A stretch of 64,000 nucleotides of DNA from Verticillium longisporum. Taxonomy: Eukaryota > Ascomycota > Sordariomycetes > Glomerellales > Plectosphaerellaceae. The stretch covers positions 806,001-870,000 of the forward strand of contig JAETXT010000016.1 in NCBI GenBank assembly GCA_019188255.1, given 5' to 3'. Shown here piece by piece: positions 11,102-21,975 of this stretch (within the stretch, counting starts at the first letter, position 1; every line of letters starts with the position of its first letter). The position numbers were made by a program, and so were the translations under genes. Below the pieces are notes generated by a model. It made no database searches. It was not told the origin of the DNA and saw nothing but the letters and a program-made list of their open reading frames with translations.

Positions 11102-13304
11102 TTTGGCGACTGTATTGACCCACAACTCGTGCAATGGACGGCGAGATTGTGAGGATGAAGGACGAGGGGCATGGGGATGGGTTGCGAACGGAAGGTCAGG
11201 CGACGCATACCATCGGCCCTCGGCAGGGGGAGGGGCCCCGGCGCATACAGCTCTTGTTTGCGCGACAGCTGCTGCCAGTCGTCAACATGCATCCCTCACC
11301 TTCATTTGAAATGGAAGGAGCACGAATCTTTTCTTCGTCCTGTCGCTTCCCCAAGTTGCGTGTGTTGGCAAGGTATCGCTGTAGCTCAGAATTCAAAGGC
11401 AGACATGTCTTTGGGTAGAAACTCTCACCTGTCTGTGTTTCAATGACGTCCAGCCAACTCGACAGCAGGGGTACAACCGGGTCATAGCAATGAACCTAGA
11501 GCGCACCCGAAGACCGTAGAACAATGAACTGCCGGGAGGCCAGCCTTGTCATGTCGTCAGGGTTGGATTAAGGTAGTTGACGATGCAGTTTGGCCATGTT
11601 CCACGTAGTGGCCACCTTGAGGATGGAGGTGAGAAAGTCAATATCGGGGTCTCTCCAAAGTTACCGGGATCCCAGAGTCTGGACAAAGCCATCACTCCCA
11701 CCACCATACAAAGATTGAAAGCTTCGTTCGCCACAGTTTCCTTCGCAGAGGTTATTGCCATGTAGAAGGGTGTAGGTGTAACAACGACGACACGCCCAAT
11801 CCCAGACACCCCCCTCCGACAGGCTAGATCGCCGTCGGGACATATGTCTATGGTACACGACGACCAACAATGGTATGCCTTATTCCAGGCATGGAGTCGA
11901 GCGAGAGCTATGGACCGAGGCTTGGAACATGTCAGACTTTGTCGAAGCATAATGATGCGCGCTCCAAAAACAATTGGCTATTGGTATGATCATCGCCCAT
12001 CAATTGGATTCATGAACATGAGGCATGGCAGATGCAAAAATGAAGCCGCTGTATGCGCCTTACTACCTTGGGGCACCGCTGACTTACACGACGTTTGAAT
12101 AGAGACGAGGGGAGCAGTGTGTGAGGGAGAACCCAAAGCACAGTGTATCCACCGACGTCCACCACAGCCAATTGGGGCGGGCTCAGTGCCCGACAGAACA
12201 TGCTTTCAGCCCTACGAGAGGGACCTTCAGCCCTATGGTCGCTGGAGGCTTCCTGTGTTCTTGGCGGATGCCATCAACCTACGTGCAGTCCCAGTCATTA
12301 CAAGCCATTCAATGGCATGGCTTTCTGGATAACCCTGTGGGAGTTCAGATTCCGTCATGATGGTCGTTCTGGCTTCAATGGTCATCACAGCGCCTTCCTT
12401 TGCCCGCCTGAAAGCGGCTGGCCTTGCCGGCTAATGGCTCTTCAGTGATGACCCAGCATCCTTCATGGTCCCATCGTCCACAGTCGGAGATAGAGCCGAC
12501 TGACATGGGCCAAGGTCTACAAATGTTATTAAAATTTTCTGCTGATTTTATCCCTTTCTCTTTTGGTTTTGCTTGGTCGGAGAAGGCTTCTTGACGAGTC
12601 CCACCCCGACCTCTGCGGGTAGGTAGTCCTGGCCATGACGATAGCTCCTCCCCCCCATGGCCATAGGAAAGTCTTGTGTCCATACTATGATTTCGTAAAC
12701 AGCTGCCTGCGCCATGTCCCCTCGATAACTCTAGTCAGCTACCATTTGGGGAGGAGCAGGCTGCATGCGCCAGAATGACTTTTTTCCACGGACATAGCTG
12801 GACCGCCATCTGTCCCATCAACAATGTCATGCGACCAGAACATTCAGAGCTTCATCCAATATGACTTTTTCACTCAATGGCATCCCAACTTGATGCTCAA
12901 CCTTTATGGCTCTGCTCAGCATACTTAAAGGGCCGCCGTCTTCGTGTCCCCCGGCACTCCTACGAATATCTCCATCCCTTCTACATGTACACATTCAGCA
13001 CATTGTCAGCTACAGTCAGTCACGATCCAGTCTTCTGGCAGTACACATCAAGCATCGAACAAGGCAGATACTCCCTTTTACAAAGCCTTCAAACATAACA
13101 AGCCCTCGAGCTTCTTCTTAACACACATTGTACATACCACCCCCGGTAGCTCGCCCTGTAGAAGCCAGCGCCTATCACACAGTCGCTTCAAGGTAAAGAC
13201 ATTAACTCCAAGACATTCATTCCAAGATATTAACTCCAAGGTAAAGAGTCATTTCATACCAAATTGGCTCTGCATACTAATAACGAGACACTAGACTCTA
13301 TAAG
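11102..13304. other. Long divergent intergenic region upstream of the Zn2Cys6 gene
   Basis: About 2.2 kb separating the HMG-CoA lyase-like gene from the regulator at 13305. No gene was recognised. The last 350 bp look like a long transcribed leader of the downstream gene (see separate entry). The rest gives only short overlapping frames. Confidence 0.5.
13190..13304 (+). promoter_or_regulatory. 5' leader of the 13305 gene with a candidate leader intron
   Basis: Just before the start codon the short phrase attaactccaag is repeated (about 13200-13240). A possible intron follows from the donor gtaaag at 13241 to the acceptor cactag at 13294, containing tactaataac, a close match to a fungal branch site. 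The coding start at 13305 follows ten bases after the acceptor. Inference from sequence only. Confidence 0.35.
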
Positions 13305-15233
13305 ATGAACAGCAATCAGTACTGGGAGGCCAATGGCCAGGCCGACGCTAATACACAGTTGACCGGCCTTGGTCTTTTAGCAGAGTGGAACACGACGCCC
13401 GAGGGATTCAATCCCAACACTTACACACCAGAGGGCAACATGACCCCACTGGGCATGAACCCGCATCTTAATGCAGTATATGGCTCTACGCCATCTCAGG
13501 CCTATAGCGTAGGGCCAATCATGCCCCAAGGCAGCATGGCGATGTCCTATGACAACATGGCACCACAGGGCAACATGACAATATCCTATGACAACATGGT
13601 GGCCCAAGGTAATATGACAATACCCTATAGCAACATGGTACCCCAAGATAACATAATGATGCCCCAAGGCAACATGGTGCTTCAAGACACCATCATGTCC
13701 CAGGGTAACATGGTTCTTCAAGACACCATCATGTCCCAGGGTAACATAGTGCCCCAAGGCAACATGGTGCTTCAAGACACCATCATGTCCCAGGGTAACA
13801 TGGTGCCTCAAGGCAACATGATGATACCCCAGGGCAATATGGCACCTCAGCCAAGCTTCTTGCATGTCCCTGCACAGAGTCTCTCATCCCCCTTTAGCCC
13901 GACGAACAACCAAGCCCAAGACTATTCTTACCAGCAGCGCAAGGCCGAATTCGTCGCAGCTGTGCAGACACAGCGTCAAGAGTCTCAGCGGGCGAACAGG
14001 AAGAGCCGCAGCGGACACCACAGGCGCGGGTGTCAGGCTCGCATTCAAAACAATGGGCAAAGCCAGTCTATTCCAGCTGTGCTCCCTGAAGGGCTGATTG
14101 ACAATCCGGTCGCTCCGGTGGCAGTTGCTACTCCGGTGGTTGAAACCACGTGCCAAGATCCAGGCCACGTCGACCCCGTGGCCGTGCCTTTCGATAGGGT
14201 TGTGCTTGAGAGCCTCTTCAGTGAGGGCGAGTCTGGGGGTCTCTTTGGTGAGGGCGACTTTGAGAACCTCTTTGGCGACGACGAGCTCGAGGCCTTCTTT
14301 GGCGAGTCGGGCGGTGAACCTGATACTGGTACCGCCAATGCCGGCGCGGCCATTCCGGCTCCTAGCCCGCTCTCTCTGACCTTCTCGAGCAGCCCCCCCG
14401 GCCTATCCGCTATGGTAAGTGATAGCGTGCCCGAGCGAACCCCGGTGTCTACTTCACCCGCAATGCTCAGCGAAAGCACGAGCCCTGGGACCGAGCAGCC
14501 TGCCAAAAAGCGAAGAAACAAGATTGGCAGCCAGTCGTGCGAGATGTGCAGGAAGTCTAGAAAGGCCTGCCACCGCCAAGAGAACACATACTCGTGCGTC
14601 CGTTGCCACACGGCAGGCATGCCGTGCAACAAGTTTGACCCCAGCGCGGCCAAGCCCTCAGACGGACGCACGAACAATACTGTGCAGCGCAACCATCAGC
14701 GCATCTACGACGAGGGCCGCAGCGTCATTGAGAAGCTGTGGAAGGCGCTCGCCGCCATTGTGCCCCAAAGCGCAAATGAGGCGCCCGAACTCGTGGCGCG
14801 CCGCCTGGCACTCGCGCAGGGCATCCACGCACGCATGCCGGCGAACAATGTTGAGAGCTGGGTTCCCATTACAGACATGGACATTGAGGCCCTCGGGCTG
14901 GCCATGCATGGTCTCAACTTCAGGCCCGACTGTCTCAGCATCGTGGGTGGTCCTCGCTCCTATGTCGAGCGTCCCTCGCGTTGCGAAAAGCTCGTTGAGG
15001 AGCGCAAGGCTTGTCATGACCTTGTAGACAAGGTCAGCCGCTTTGTTACGGCTCTGGTCGACTGCATTGTGTATGCGGCCGACCCAAGCCACAATAACTG
15101 GTTGCCGACGCATGTCGCGAATCTCCTTCATGTCCCTCGCTGCGTCGAAGAGCATATCTCGTGTGGAAACCCTCTCTCGCTTGCCTTCAAGAAGCACCTT
15201 GGCAACATTGTCAACAATGCAGCCACTGATTAA
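13305..15233 (+). CDS. Zn2Cys6-type putative transcription factor with N-terminal QGNM repeat tract
   Basis: Single-exon frame of 642 residues. A zinc cluster begins at Cys412 with spacing C-x2-C-x6-C-x8-C-x2-C-x6-C (CEMCRKSRKAC, then SCVRCHTAGMPC), preceded by a basic KKRRNK stretch, so DNA binding is likely. Residues about 73-185 consist of imperfect short repeats around QGNM, with a longer unit LQDTIMSQGNM present three times. Residues about 300-340 are acidic with repeated Leu-Phe-x-Glu-Gly style units, resembling an activation region. The cluster is not N-terminal as in most such regulators, and I see no clear middle homology domain in the C-terminal 190 residues. The start follows a leader with a candidate intron. 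No orthologue recognised; target genes unknown. Confidence 0.8.
   Translation: MNSNQYWEANGQADANTQLTGLGLLAEWNTTPEGFNPNTYTPEGNMTPLGMNPHLNAVYGSTPSQAYSVGPIMPQGSMAMSYDNMAPQGNMTISYDNMVAQGNMTIPYSNMVPQDNIMMPQGNMVLQDTIMSQGNMVLQDTIMSQGNIVPQGNMVLQDTIMSQGNMVPQGNMMIPQGNMAPQPSFLHVPAQSLSSPFSPTNNQAQDYSYQQRKAEFVAAVQTQRQESQRANRKSRSGHHRRGCQARIQNNGQSQSIPAVLPEGLIDNPVAPVAVATPVVETTCQDPGHVDPVAVPFDRVVLESLFSEGESGGLFGEGDFENLFGDDELEAFFGESGGEPDTGTANAGAAIPAPSPLSLTFSSSPPGLSAMVSDSVPERTPVSTSPAMLSESTSPGTEQPAKKRRNKIGSQSCEMCRKSRKACHRQENTYSCVRCHTAGMPCNKFDPSAAKPSDGRTNNTVQRNHQRIYDEGRSVIEKLWKALAAIVPQSANEAPELVARRLALAQGIHARMPANNVESWVPITDMDIEALGLAMHGLNFRPDCLSIVGGPRSYVERPSRCEKLVEERKACHDLVDKVSRFVTALVDCIVYAADPSHNNWLPTHVANLLHVPRCVEEHISCGNPLSLAFKKHLGNIVNNAATD
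13521..13860 (+). repeat. Coding minisatellite (QGNM-type units)
   Basis: Within the 13305 gene, units of 27-48 nt such as cagggtaacatggt and atggtgcttcaagacacc recur head to tail, including three nearly identical copies of the LQDTIMSQGN segment at about 13677-13800. All units keep the reading frame. Confidence 0.85.
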
Positions 15234-15768
15234 GAGCCCCCAAGCTTGATGAGGTGGTAGGAAGAGAAATGTCATTTCTTTTTGTGATAGAGCGAGGCGT
15301 TTGGCGGGCATGCTTGGGAGTTGACACTTGTCCTCCGTGTATTCTGTCTTTGAGAAAACAAGGCGAGTGAGCGAGGACTGCATTCTTCGGCTCTCTGTTA
15401 CAGTACGATGGCGAGCATTTGGACCTCACTTGAGCAGTGAGTAGAGAGGCGGATTGCATACCCTCAGGGTCGGCGTTGAGCGTACCCAACGAATGACCGG
15501 GATGATTGAATGACTGAACGAATGGATGATTCATGAACAGTATGACTAGATGAGACAATATGGAAAGGATTCGCCAAACTCCCATCTTATAGGCATTGAA
15601 TGTGACTTGTGATGTGAAATATGCCTCCTGCCTGTTGGGTAAAAAGAGGAATGCCTTGCTGCGACGTAGGTGCCAGCTGCTTGGTCGTGCTACACCGCGT
15701 GCAGTAGCCTGACAAGAGAGGTAGAAAGAATTCATGCTGCTGCTTTTGAGTACATGCCGCTTCCCCCT
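15234..15768. other. Convergent intergenic region
   Basis: About 0.53 kb between the ends of two convergent genes; expected to hold both 3' UTRs. Nothing else seen. Confidence 0.5.
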
Positions 15769-16524
15769 TTAGTGACTCGCCGCGGCCTTTTCCTTCCGCT
15801 TCTCGGCGACGACACTGTCGAGGCGCATAAAGGCACACGCGCCCTCGAAGAAGGTCGTGCCGACCCACTGCCACCAGAGCAGGCTCCCCGCATCGACACC
15901 CTGGGGCACGAGTCTCGAGCGGTGCATCCACCACACCTCACCGAGGTGGATGCCGAGGACGGGCCAGAAGATGGCCTTGACGAGCCAGCGGTAGGAGCGC
16001 GGCCCGCCGGGAAAGACGGCCTGGAGGACCCTCCAGAAGGGGGTGCCGGGCATGACGAAGGCGAGGGTGGTGTAGCTGAGGAAGTAGACGGCGACGGCGG
16101 CGAACACGACAATGTCGAAGCCGCGCGGGGGCTCATAGGCCGTGATGTAGACGTCGCGGATGCCGAGGGCCTTGCGGGCGTCGGCGCCCATGGCGATGAC
16201 GCGGCTGCGGGCGTCGGCGAGGGACGCGAGCGGCGGGGAGAAGGGGATGACGAACTCGCGGCCGCCGAGCCCGCCGGCAGCGATGGTCATGGCGTCGAGG
16301 GAAATGTCCTTGAGCCAGGGGGTGGAGGCGGCGCGGGAGGATAGGTTGGCGTAGTGGCGGAGGTAGTGGGAGAGCTCGCGCGAGTGGGCGCGGTTCATGT
16401 GTGAGGTGATGCGGTTGCGGGCCACCTCATCGGGGCTCAGATCTGGGGCAGCCATGGCGATTGGTGGCGGGATTTCAAGGGGACACTTGGCGGCGGGCGA
16501 AGCGTTTGGCGATGTGGGATTCAT
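15769..16524 (-). CDS. DUF2470-domain integral membrane protein
   Basis: Intron-free frame of 251 residues. Residues about 33-110 match the DUF2470 pattern (NRITSHMNRAHSRELSHYLRHY, with the His-rich helix and later LDAMTI and FVIPFSPPL), a domain otherwise seen in haem-oxygenase-like and FMN-binding proteins. Three hydrophobic segments follow, roughly 137-158, 180-200 and 214-233, so the C-terminal half is membrane embedded; this layout is common in fungal homologues of unknown role. A second ATG 23 codons in (MAAPDLSPDEV) could be the true start, since the first 23 residues are low-complexity. Converges with the 13305 gene. No function can be assigned. Confidence 0.8.
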   Translation of the reverse strand: MNPTSPNASPAAKCPLEIPPPIAMAAPDLSPDEVARNRITSHMNRAHSRELSHYLRHYANLSSRAASTPWLKDISLDAMTIAAGGLGGREFVIPFSPPLASLADARSRVIAMGADARKALGIRDVYITAYEPPRGFDIVVFAAVAVYFLSYTTLAFVMPGTPFWRVLQAVFPGGPRSYRWLVKAIFWPVLGIHLGEVWWMHRSRLVPQGVDAGSLLWWQWVGTTFFEGACAFMRLDSVVAEKRKEKAAASH

Positions 16525-17010
16525 GCAGAAATTGAGGCTCGGCCGAAGATTCCATCAAAAGCGTGTCAATGTCGTGATACGATGCAGTGCAGCGTGTGTT
16601 AGGTAATCACCCCAGGCACCTCCTTCCCCCTGTGACGGCCCCTGTGACGGCCCCTGTCACTTGCCTTGCCGTGCTCCTGCTTCGGGTGCCTGGGCCTCTC
16701 TGTACTGGTGTGCTGTGGTGCCTCGGACCTGGACCACAAAGCAACCTCGTCACCGAGCAAACGATACCTTGTTGCACATAGCAGCGGCACCACACGAATG
16801 AATACCTACACCGTGAGATGCATCATTTGTACAGTCTTGCCAGCGATATCTAATGTCAGGTGGTATCTCAAGAAGCAAATCAATTCCTGTCGGCGCCCAG
16901 CCATACAAAGGAAAACCCAAGACCCGCTGCCCTTCAGCACCAAACGCCACCATGCTCTTGCCAACGGCATGATTACCACTGAATGCCGTGTCGACTGTAC
17001 GCCGACTTCA
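16525..17010. other. Intergenic region between the DUF2470 gene and the CFEM receptor
   Basis: About 0.49 kb. Contains a short direct repeat (gtgacggcccct twice near 16630-16658). No gene seen. Confidence 0.5.
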
Positions 17011-18808
17011 TCACATTTGAGAAGGTCTCCGTCCGTGTGGAACATAACCAGATTCCGAATCCACCGTCGTCGTTGTGTGCACATGAATCCCCGACTCCAT
17101 CGAACTGTGTCGGTCCTGGTCAGCCACTACGTCCATCCACGAGGACGGAGATGCGCCAATCTCGGTCTGGACGTCACCCTTCAGCTTGTCGCCCAGCTCG
17201 AGCTCGCTTTCGTTCATCTGCCCCTTGCCGCCCACCCTGAAAAGCTTGAAACGGGACTCGGGGACTGCCGGGCGACTTGATGGGCCCGAAACCGAGTTGC
17301 TATACGTTGCATCGCTGTATTTTCCAGAACGCAGATCTGTCGAGTCGCCAGACACCTGCTTCTTGCTGCCGAATGAGAATCCGTACTTGCTCGTGATGGT
17401 GCCGAGCACATCCGGAACGACGCGGTTCACGAGCATGCGTATGGCCGGCAACGACGTCACAAGCATCGACACAGAGACCTCGAGACCCGTCCAAATCAGT
17501 GTGTCCGTGTAATCCCAGGTTGGGTTCGTGGACCGCGCAAAATGCACAATGTACTGCAGGCGAATGCAGGAGGTAATGAGGATGAAGATCCCGAGGCTGA
17601 ACATGACCACGATGCCCATCTTGGAGCGCCACGACATGTTGAGGCCAAAGAGCAGCGGAAGAGGCAGCACGAGGATGATGACGTCCTGTGCAATACTGAA
17701 GCCTGCTGCCGTGTATACAAGCGTATTGACGTTGAGGCAGCGGAACGAGCCGAATGTTCCCTTCCACCCTAGCCAGTTGTACTCGATGGGAGAGCACTGG
17801 AAGATCTGCAGGAACACGAAGACTGTCGTTGACATGCCGATAAATATCATGACCGAGTACGTAATGATCCGGAATACCCGGTTCGGGAAGATGCGCAGGA
17901 AGAAGCAGAGTATCGACAACTTGGCGAGTGACAAGCAAATGACGTAGAAGCTTTCGTCGATGTAGAAGAGCTGATATCATTTATTAGTCGCGCTCTTTTC
18001 GGCGACCGGACCATGGAAGAGAACCTACTTTGAGACACTGCGTCAAGTCGTCGGCATCAACAGTCCATATGTCAACGCCAAAGCATGATATGCCAACTAG
18101 AATGCAATCGTCAGCTTTGTGCCTCATCAAGCACTCCGAAACTACACACTGTAATGTCCCAAGATGAGGAAGGGTGTGTTCATGATCTACGTAATGTCAG
18201 TCCATCAATTCTCCGGCCAGAATTCGCGCTGACATACAACGCAGACCAGCATGATCCAATCGTCTGCCTCGAATCGGTGGACGGTGCTGTAGCGCGAGTA
18301 GAGTCGCAGCCAGACGGAAAACCACGCAGGAATCTCGATGATGAGCGGTACCAAAAGGTCCGGTTTGCGTGAGCGATCTGGGCGCTGACATGCCTCTGCT
18401 TCCACTCTTGCGACCTCTTTTGTTCAGTCAGTCGGTCGATTCATCTCCTGACGGCCTCGATTGTCGAAAACACACCTATGCCTTCCAAGGCGTTTGTACA
18501 CCTCTCCGTCACGCATTTTTCTGTTGCCTTGCGTAGATCAACGTCGGTGCAGATGCACGTAGAGTTTGTGAGACTGCCACATGCCGATAAAGGCACTTGC
18601 TCCAGGATGCAGCTTAGCTAAAAGCAGACAGTATCAGTCAAAGTTCGTCGAATTCTGAATCGTCACGATGAGAGAAGAGGGGCCTTGAACGTACACCACA
18701 TTGTGGTATCCTGTCAACAAAACTGAAAAGGTCCGGGGCTTGTGCTTGGCTGGCGACCATGGGAGCCACCGCCAGTAGCAGTAATGATGAGAGATGTGCG
18801 AACCGCAT
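17011..18808 (-). CDS. CFEM-domain PTH11-like seven-transmembrane receptor
   Basis: Six exons assemble in phase: 18808-18695, 18617-18476, 18416-18238, 18186-18150, 18096-18029 and 17970-17011, about 499 residues. Order: signal peptide (residues 1-20, LLLLAVAPMVASQA); a CFEM cysteine domain (about 25-90) with PQCGLSC, PLSACGSL, TCICTD, KCVTERC and a further Cys in EACQRPDR; then a rhodopsin-like seven-helix core with the family landmarks FEADDWIML, GVDIWTVDADDLTQ, KLSILCFFLRIFP and FARSTNPTWDYTDTLIWTGLEV; and a Ser-rich cytosolic tail. PTH11 of Magnaporthe, the founding member, senses host surface cues; many paralogues exist in Hypocreales, so the ligand is unknown. The donor of exon 4 (TACA-gtgtgt) was chosen because only it keeps phase. 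Confidence 0.86.
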
Positions 18809-21800
18809 CCTTCCGATCGGTGGTTGCCGCAGCTCTCGAGGAGCGTACACAACGGCTTGTGGTAACGAGAACCTTTGATACGTGAGTCTCTATTACAAGT
18901 AGTAAAAGGCGTGTTGGTTGACCGTCATGGTTCTTTTCAGAGACTGATTGACGAAGTTGGGGTGAACGGCTCAAAAGGCGCACGAAGCGAGCGGTCCGTC
19001 GCCATATAAACTCAGACTACACAGTCTACCGTTGAAACATGACACAAACTGTGCAAGACTCAACAGTATGGATGGGACAGGACGCCCTTAGAGAGCAAAG
19101 AGTTTCCATCGTCCATTCCGCCTGGACCGAGCCGTTCATTCTCCGCCAGTGCGCGGGCCTGTGAGTGCTCTGACCTGACTCTTGTCGACTCTCCACCATA
19201 CACTCCATGTTCCAGCACGATTCGGCGGGGAAGCCCGACTGTACCAACACGGCCTTGTGGGACACCCCTGATGACGACCCCACGATGGCACGGGAGCTCT
19301 CCGCTATGGGACGGTCAAAACTAAGAGACGGTAGCGTGGCCTGCATGGTCTCCGATCAGGATAGCAACAGGGCAACGAAGGAAGCCGTATGGCTTGGACT
19401 GACTAGTGTGCAGGCAGGGATGGATGATGGGCAAAATGCTGAAGACTACGTTTTCTGGCAGTCTTCGTCCAACCTGACGGCTCCCCTGTTGACCCTGTGG
19501 CCCAAGACTAAAGTGGTGACGAACAAATTAAGTCGCCGCGGCTTAGTGCATGTCTCGTCGCACCGGCCGGAGGAGCGGGCTTGCTGGTGATGCCTGAAAC
19601 CTTGCTCACGCTTTCGAGGTAGCACAGCAGGAAAGGGCTGCCTATCCGGTTGGAGGCTTGGGAATGGCCACGATGAAGAGGATGGTCCTTCGCAAGCCTC
19701 GCCCTTGCTGCATCGCTTTAGTGCTTCGAGAACACTTGAAGCTGCAGTGATCTGCCCGTCAAGACTCTCTCAACGTTTCTTTTGTTCTCCCTGACGTGCG
19801 CCATCCCTGAAGCCGGGTGGGCGGGATCAGAGTGCCCGTGTGCGGCCAAGCACGACCATGCAGCACTGGCCTCTTCATCGGTCTAGTCTCGCCACACGAT
19901 CGATCCCCCGTTGAGACTGGGGCGACGAAAGCCACGCAGGTTGGAGATCCGTGCATGTCAGGAACACCCTCTCTGCATCGTCGATCCTTGCAGAAGAATA
20001 TTGACGGACTACCATGCTCTACGCTTTGGCCTCCATGAAATTTGCCCACAGGCGAGCGCACGCAGTGACCAGGCCTTCGTGAGTAAAGTTCACAGCGAGC
20101 GCGGTTGTGACACACGAAACTGTTTTCCCGCCGGGCGCAACCATATGCTGGCCCGGGGCCACGGCAGCATCAGACATGGACAATGTTCAAGCGTTGCAGA
20201 CGTTGTACGAGGGAGGACGTTGTCCATCATCGATTCGATGAGGTACACCGGGTGGCCCGCACCTCGTGTTGGGAGGTAACTCGCCCGCCAACCGCCAGAC
20301 CAACGGGACTCTGCATTGTGAAGCTCCGGCGTACCACAAGAAGGGGGAGAAGAGCAGGCAAGGCTGGTGCGGCATGCGGTGGGAGAGCCAAGCGGCCAGC
20401 GGATACGGCCCCTTGTAGCGGGAGGCAGCGCAACCGGCAATTGTGGAGAACCAACCTACCGATTTAGTACGGCCCCAAGAGAGATCGACGGCGCCAGCGT
20501 GGCCGAATCAGTATCCCTAGGGAAATTCGCAGCCCCTTTGTGCGAAGTGAGACCTGACTTTGGCCGGCGTAGGTTCAGCGGCGGATATCACGGCAGTGGA
20601 AAGGAAGGCGGGAGACGTGCGTCCCGGCAGTTGGTGGGTGGTGATGGTGTGCATGTGGACGAGATGGCTGATATCACGACTCAGTTGTTTGCTTCCGGGC
20701 GGGATACGGTGTATCATCATTCCGGTAGCATGGCAACGCCTTTTTCGTCTTCCCAGATTTGACAGTAGGATGTGTCAGAGCACTGGGCTGCACGAAGGCG
20801 CAAAGGGGCGAGGATCAGTCTGATCTTACAAACAAGCACAGCGACAGGCAAAAGGCGCAATCACCGAGACGAAATCTTCCTGTGCAACCTAGAACTCGTC
20901 GCATGGGATTCTCCATGGCGGGCACGGGTGGCTCTTACGCTCTTCAGACGCGGCGTGTCTGGCACGGACGAGACCAGCGTACTTAGCGCCAGGTGCTAAG
21001 AGTTTGTAGCTTGTAGCCACGGGCCCGAGTCAACGGTATGGTCAGTGGGAAGACGACATGAGTAGGAATGGAAAATGCAGTGCGTCGCAAGGGAACATTT
21101 AGGTTGCGAAGAAGATGCACCGGCCGAGGCGGGTGTTTGCGAAAAGTGGGCAGCAAGCAGGTTACGGATAGTGTTGTTCATGGTGTAGTCTTCAAGACTG
21201 GCGACTAGAGACCGCGGGCGAGCCCTTGCAGGAAGACACTGCGGATGTCGCTCCCTCGCAAAAACAAGTCTCCGTCTCCACGCAGGGTCCGGTTCAGAAG
21301 CGGGCGAAGGGGGGAGCAAGAGAAGGGTAAACTAGCCTCCTAGGAGCAGACTCGCTGAATATAGACCGTTCGAGGGCTAATACATGTCGTCCCGTGCGCC
21401 ACCTCCTCGTGTGCCGGCCTGGCGTCGCGCCTCGCAGTTCTGCTTGTTCGCTAGCCTGGGTGAGTCCTTGGCCTGGGAGCTCATGGTCCGGCATCGCACG
21501 CAGCGCTAGCCAGAAACTGCGACCGTCTGTTTGCTTCTCTCAGGAAGGCCGGCTGACCGAGATGGTTTTCTAGGGCTATTTCTCGGCAGCACTCTGTTAA
21601 GACCCCTTTCCGCGTTTACTGTGGCTCGGTGGGGGGAGGAGGGGGGCTCTGTGGTTCGCAAGCTTTTGGGGGGAGGAGGGGGGCTCTGTGGTTCGCAAGC
21701 TTTTGGGGGGAGGCTGGAGGGGCATCTGATGAGATGGCCTTGACTCGGGAGAGTTCAGGCGCGTTTCTGCCGTCGCCAAAAGGGACAGTCGGGTTTCGGG

Positions 21801-21975
21801 TACCGAACAGGCATGCTGCGCGAGTGACGTAGAGGGGGCGTTCGATGGCAGACGCGGTCCTGAAGCTTACTGAGGAACGTGCCAAAGCTCAAGGGGAAAA
21901 GAGGCACATTGAAAAGCCCACTGAAGTGATGCGCAACCGGCTGACTTGCATTATGTTCTCCAGCCGCCGCCCGTG
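18809..21975. other. 3.2-kb region without recognisable genes
   Basis: Between the CFEM receptor promoter and the 3' end of the phosphoesterase gene. Frames up to about 130 codons occur on both strands but overlap each other and show no motif, signal peptide or splice-linked continuation I can support. It includes the G-rich tandem repeat at 21631. Confidence 0.5.
21631..21715. repeat. 37-bp G-rich tandem repeat
   Basis: Two perfect 37-bp copies (21631-21667 and 21668-21704) plus the start of a third. Each begins ggggggaggagggggg and ends gcaagctttt. The plus strand carries runs of six G, a possible quadruplex-forming tract. Noncoding. Confidence 0.9.

Noticed and set aside
13521..13860. CRISPR-like or intergenic satellite reading of the repeat block
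   Set aside because: Units are contiguous without unique spacers and keep one reading frame inside a long ORF.
16666..17280. 204-codon plus-strand frame
   Set aside because: Covers intergenic DNA and the antisense of the CFEM receptor tail; no independent support.
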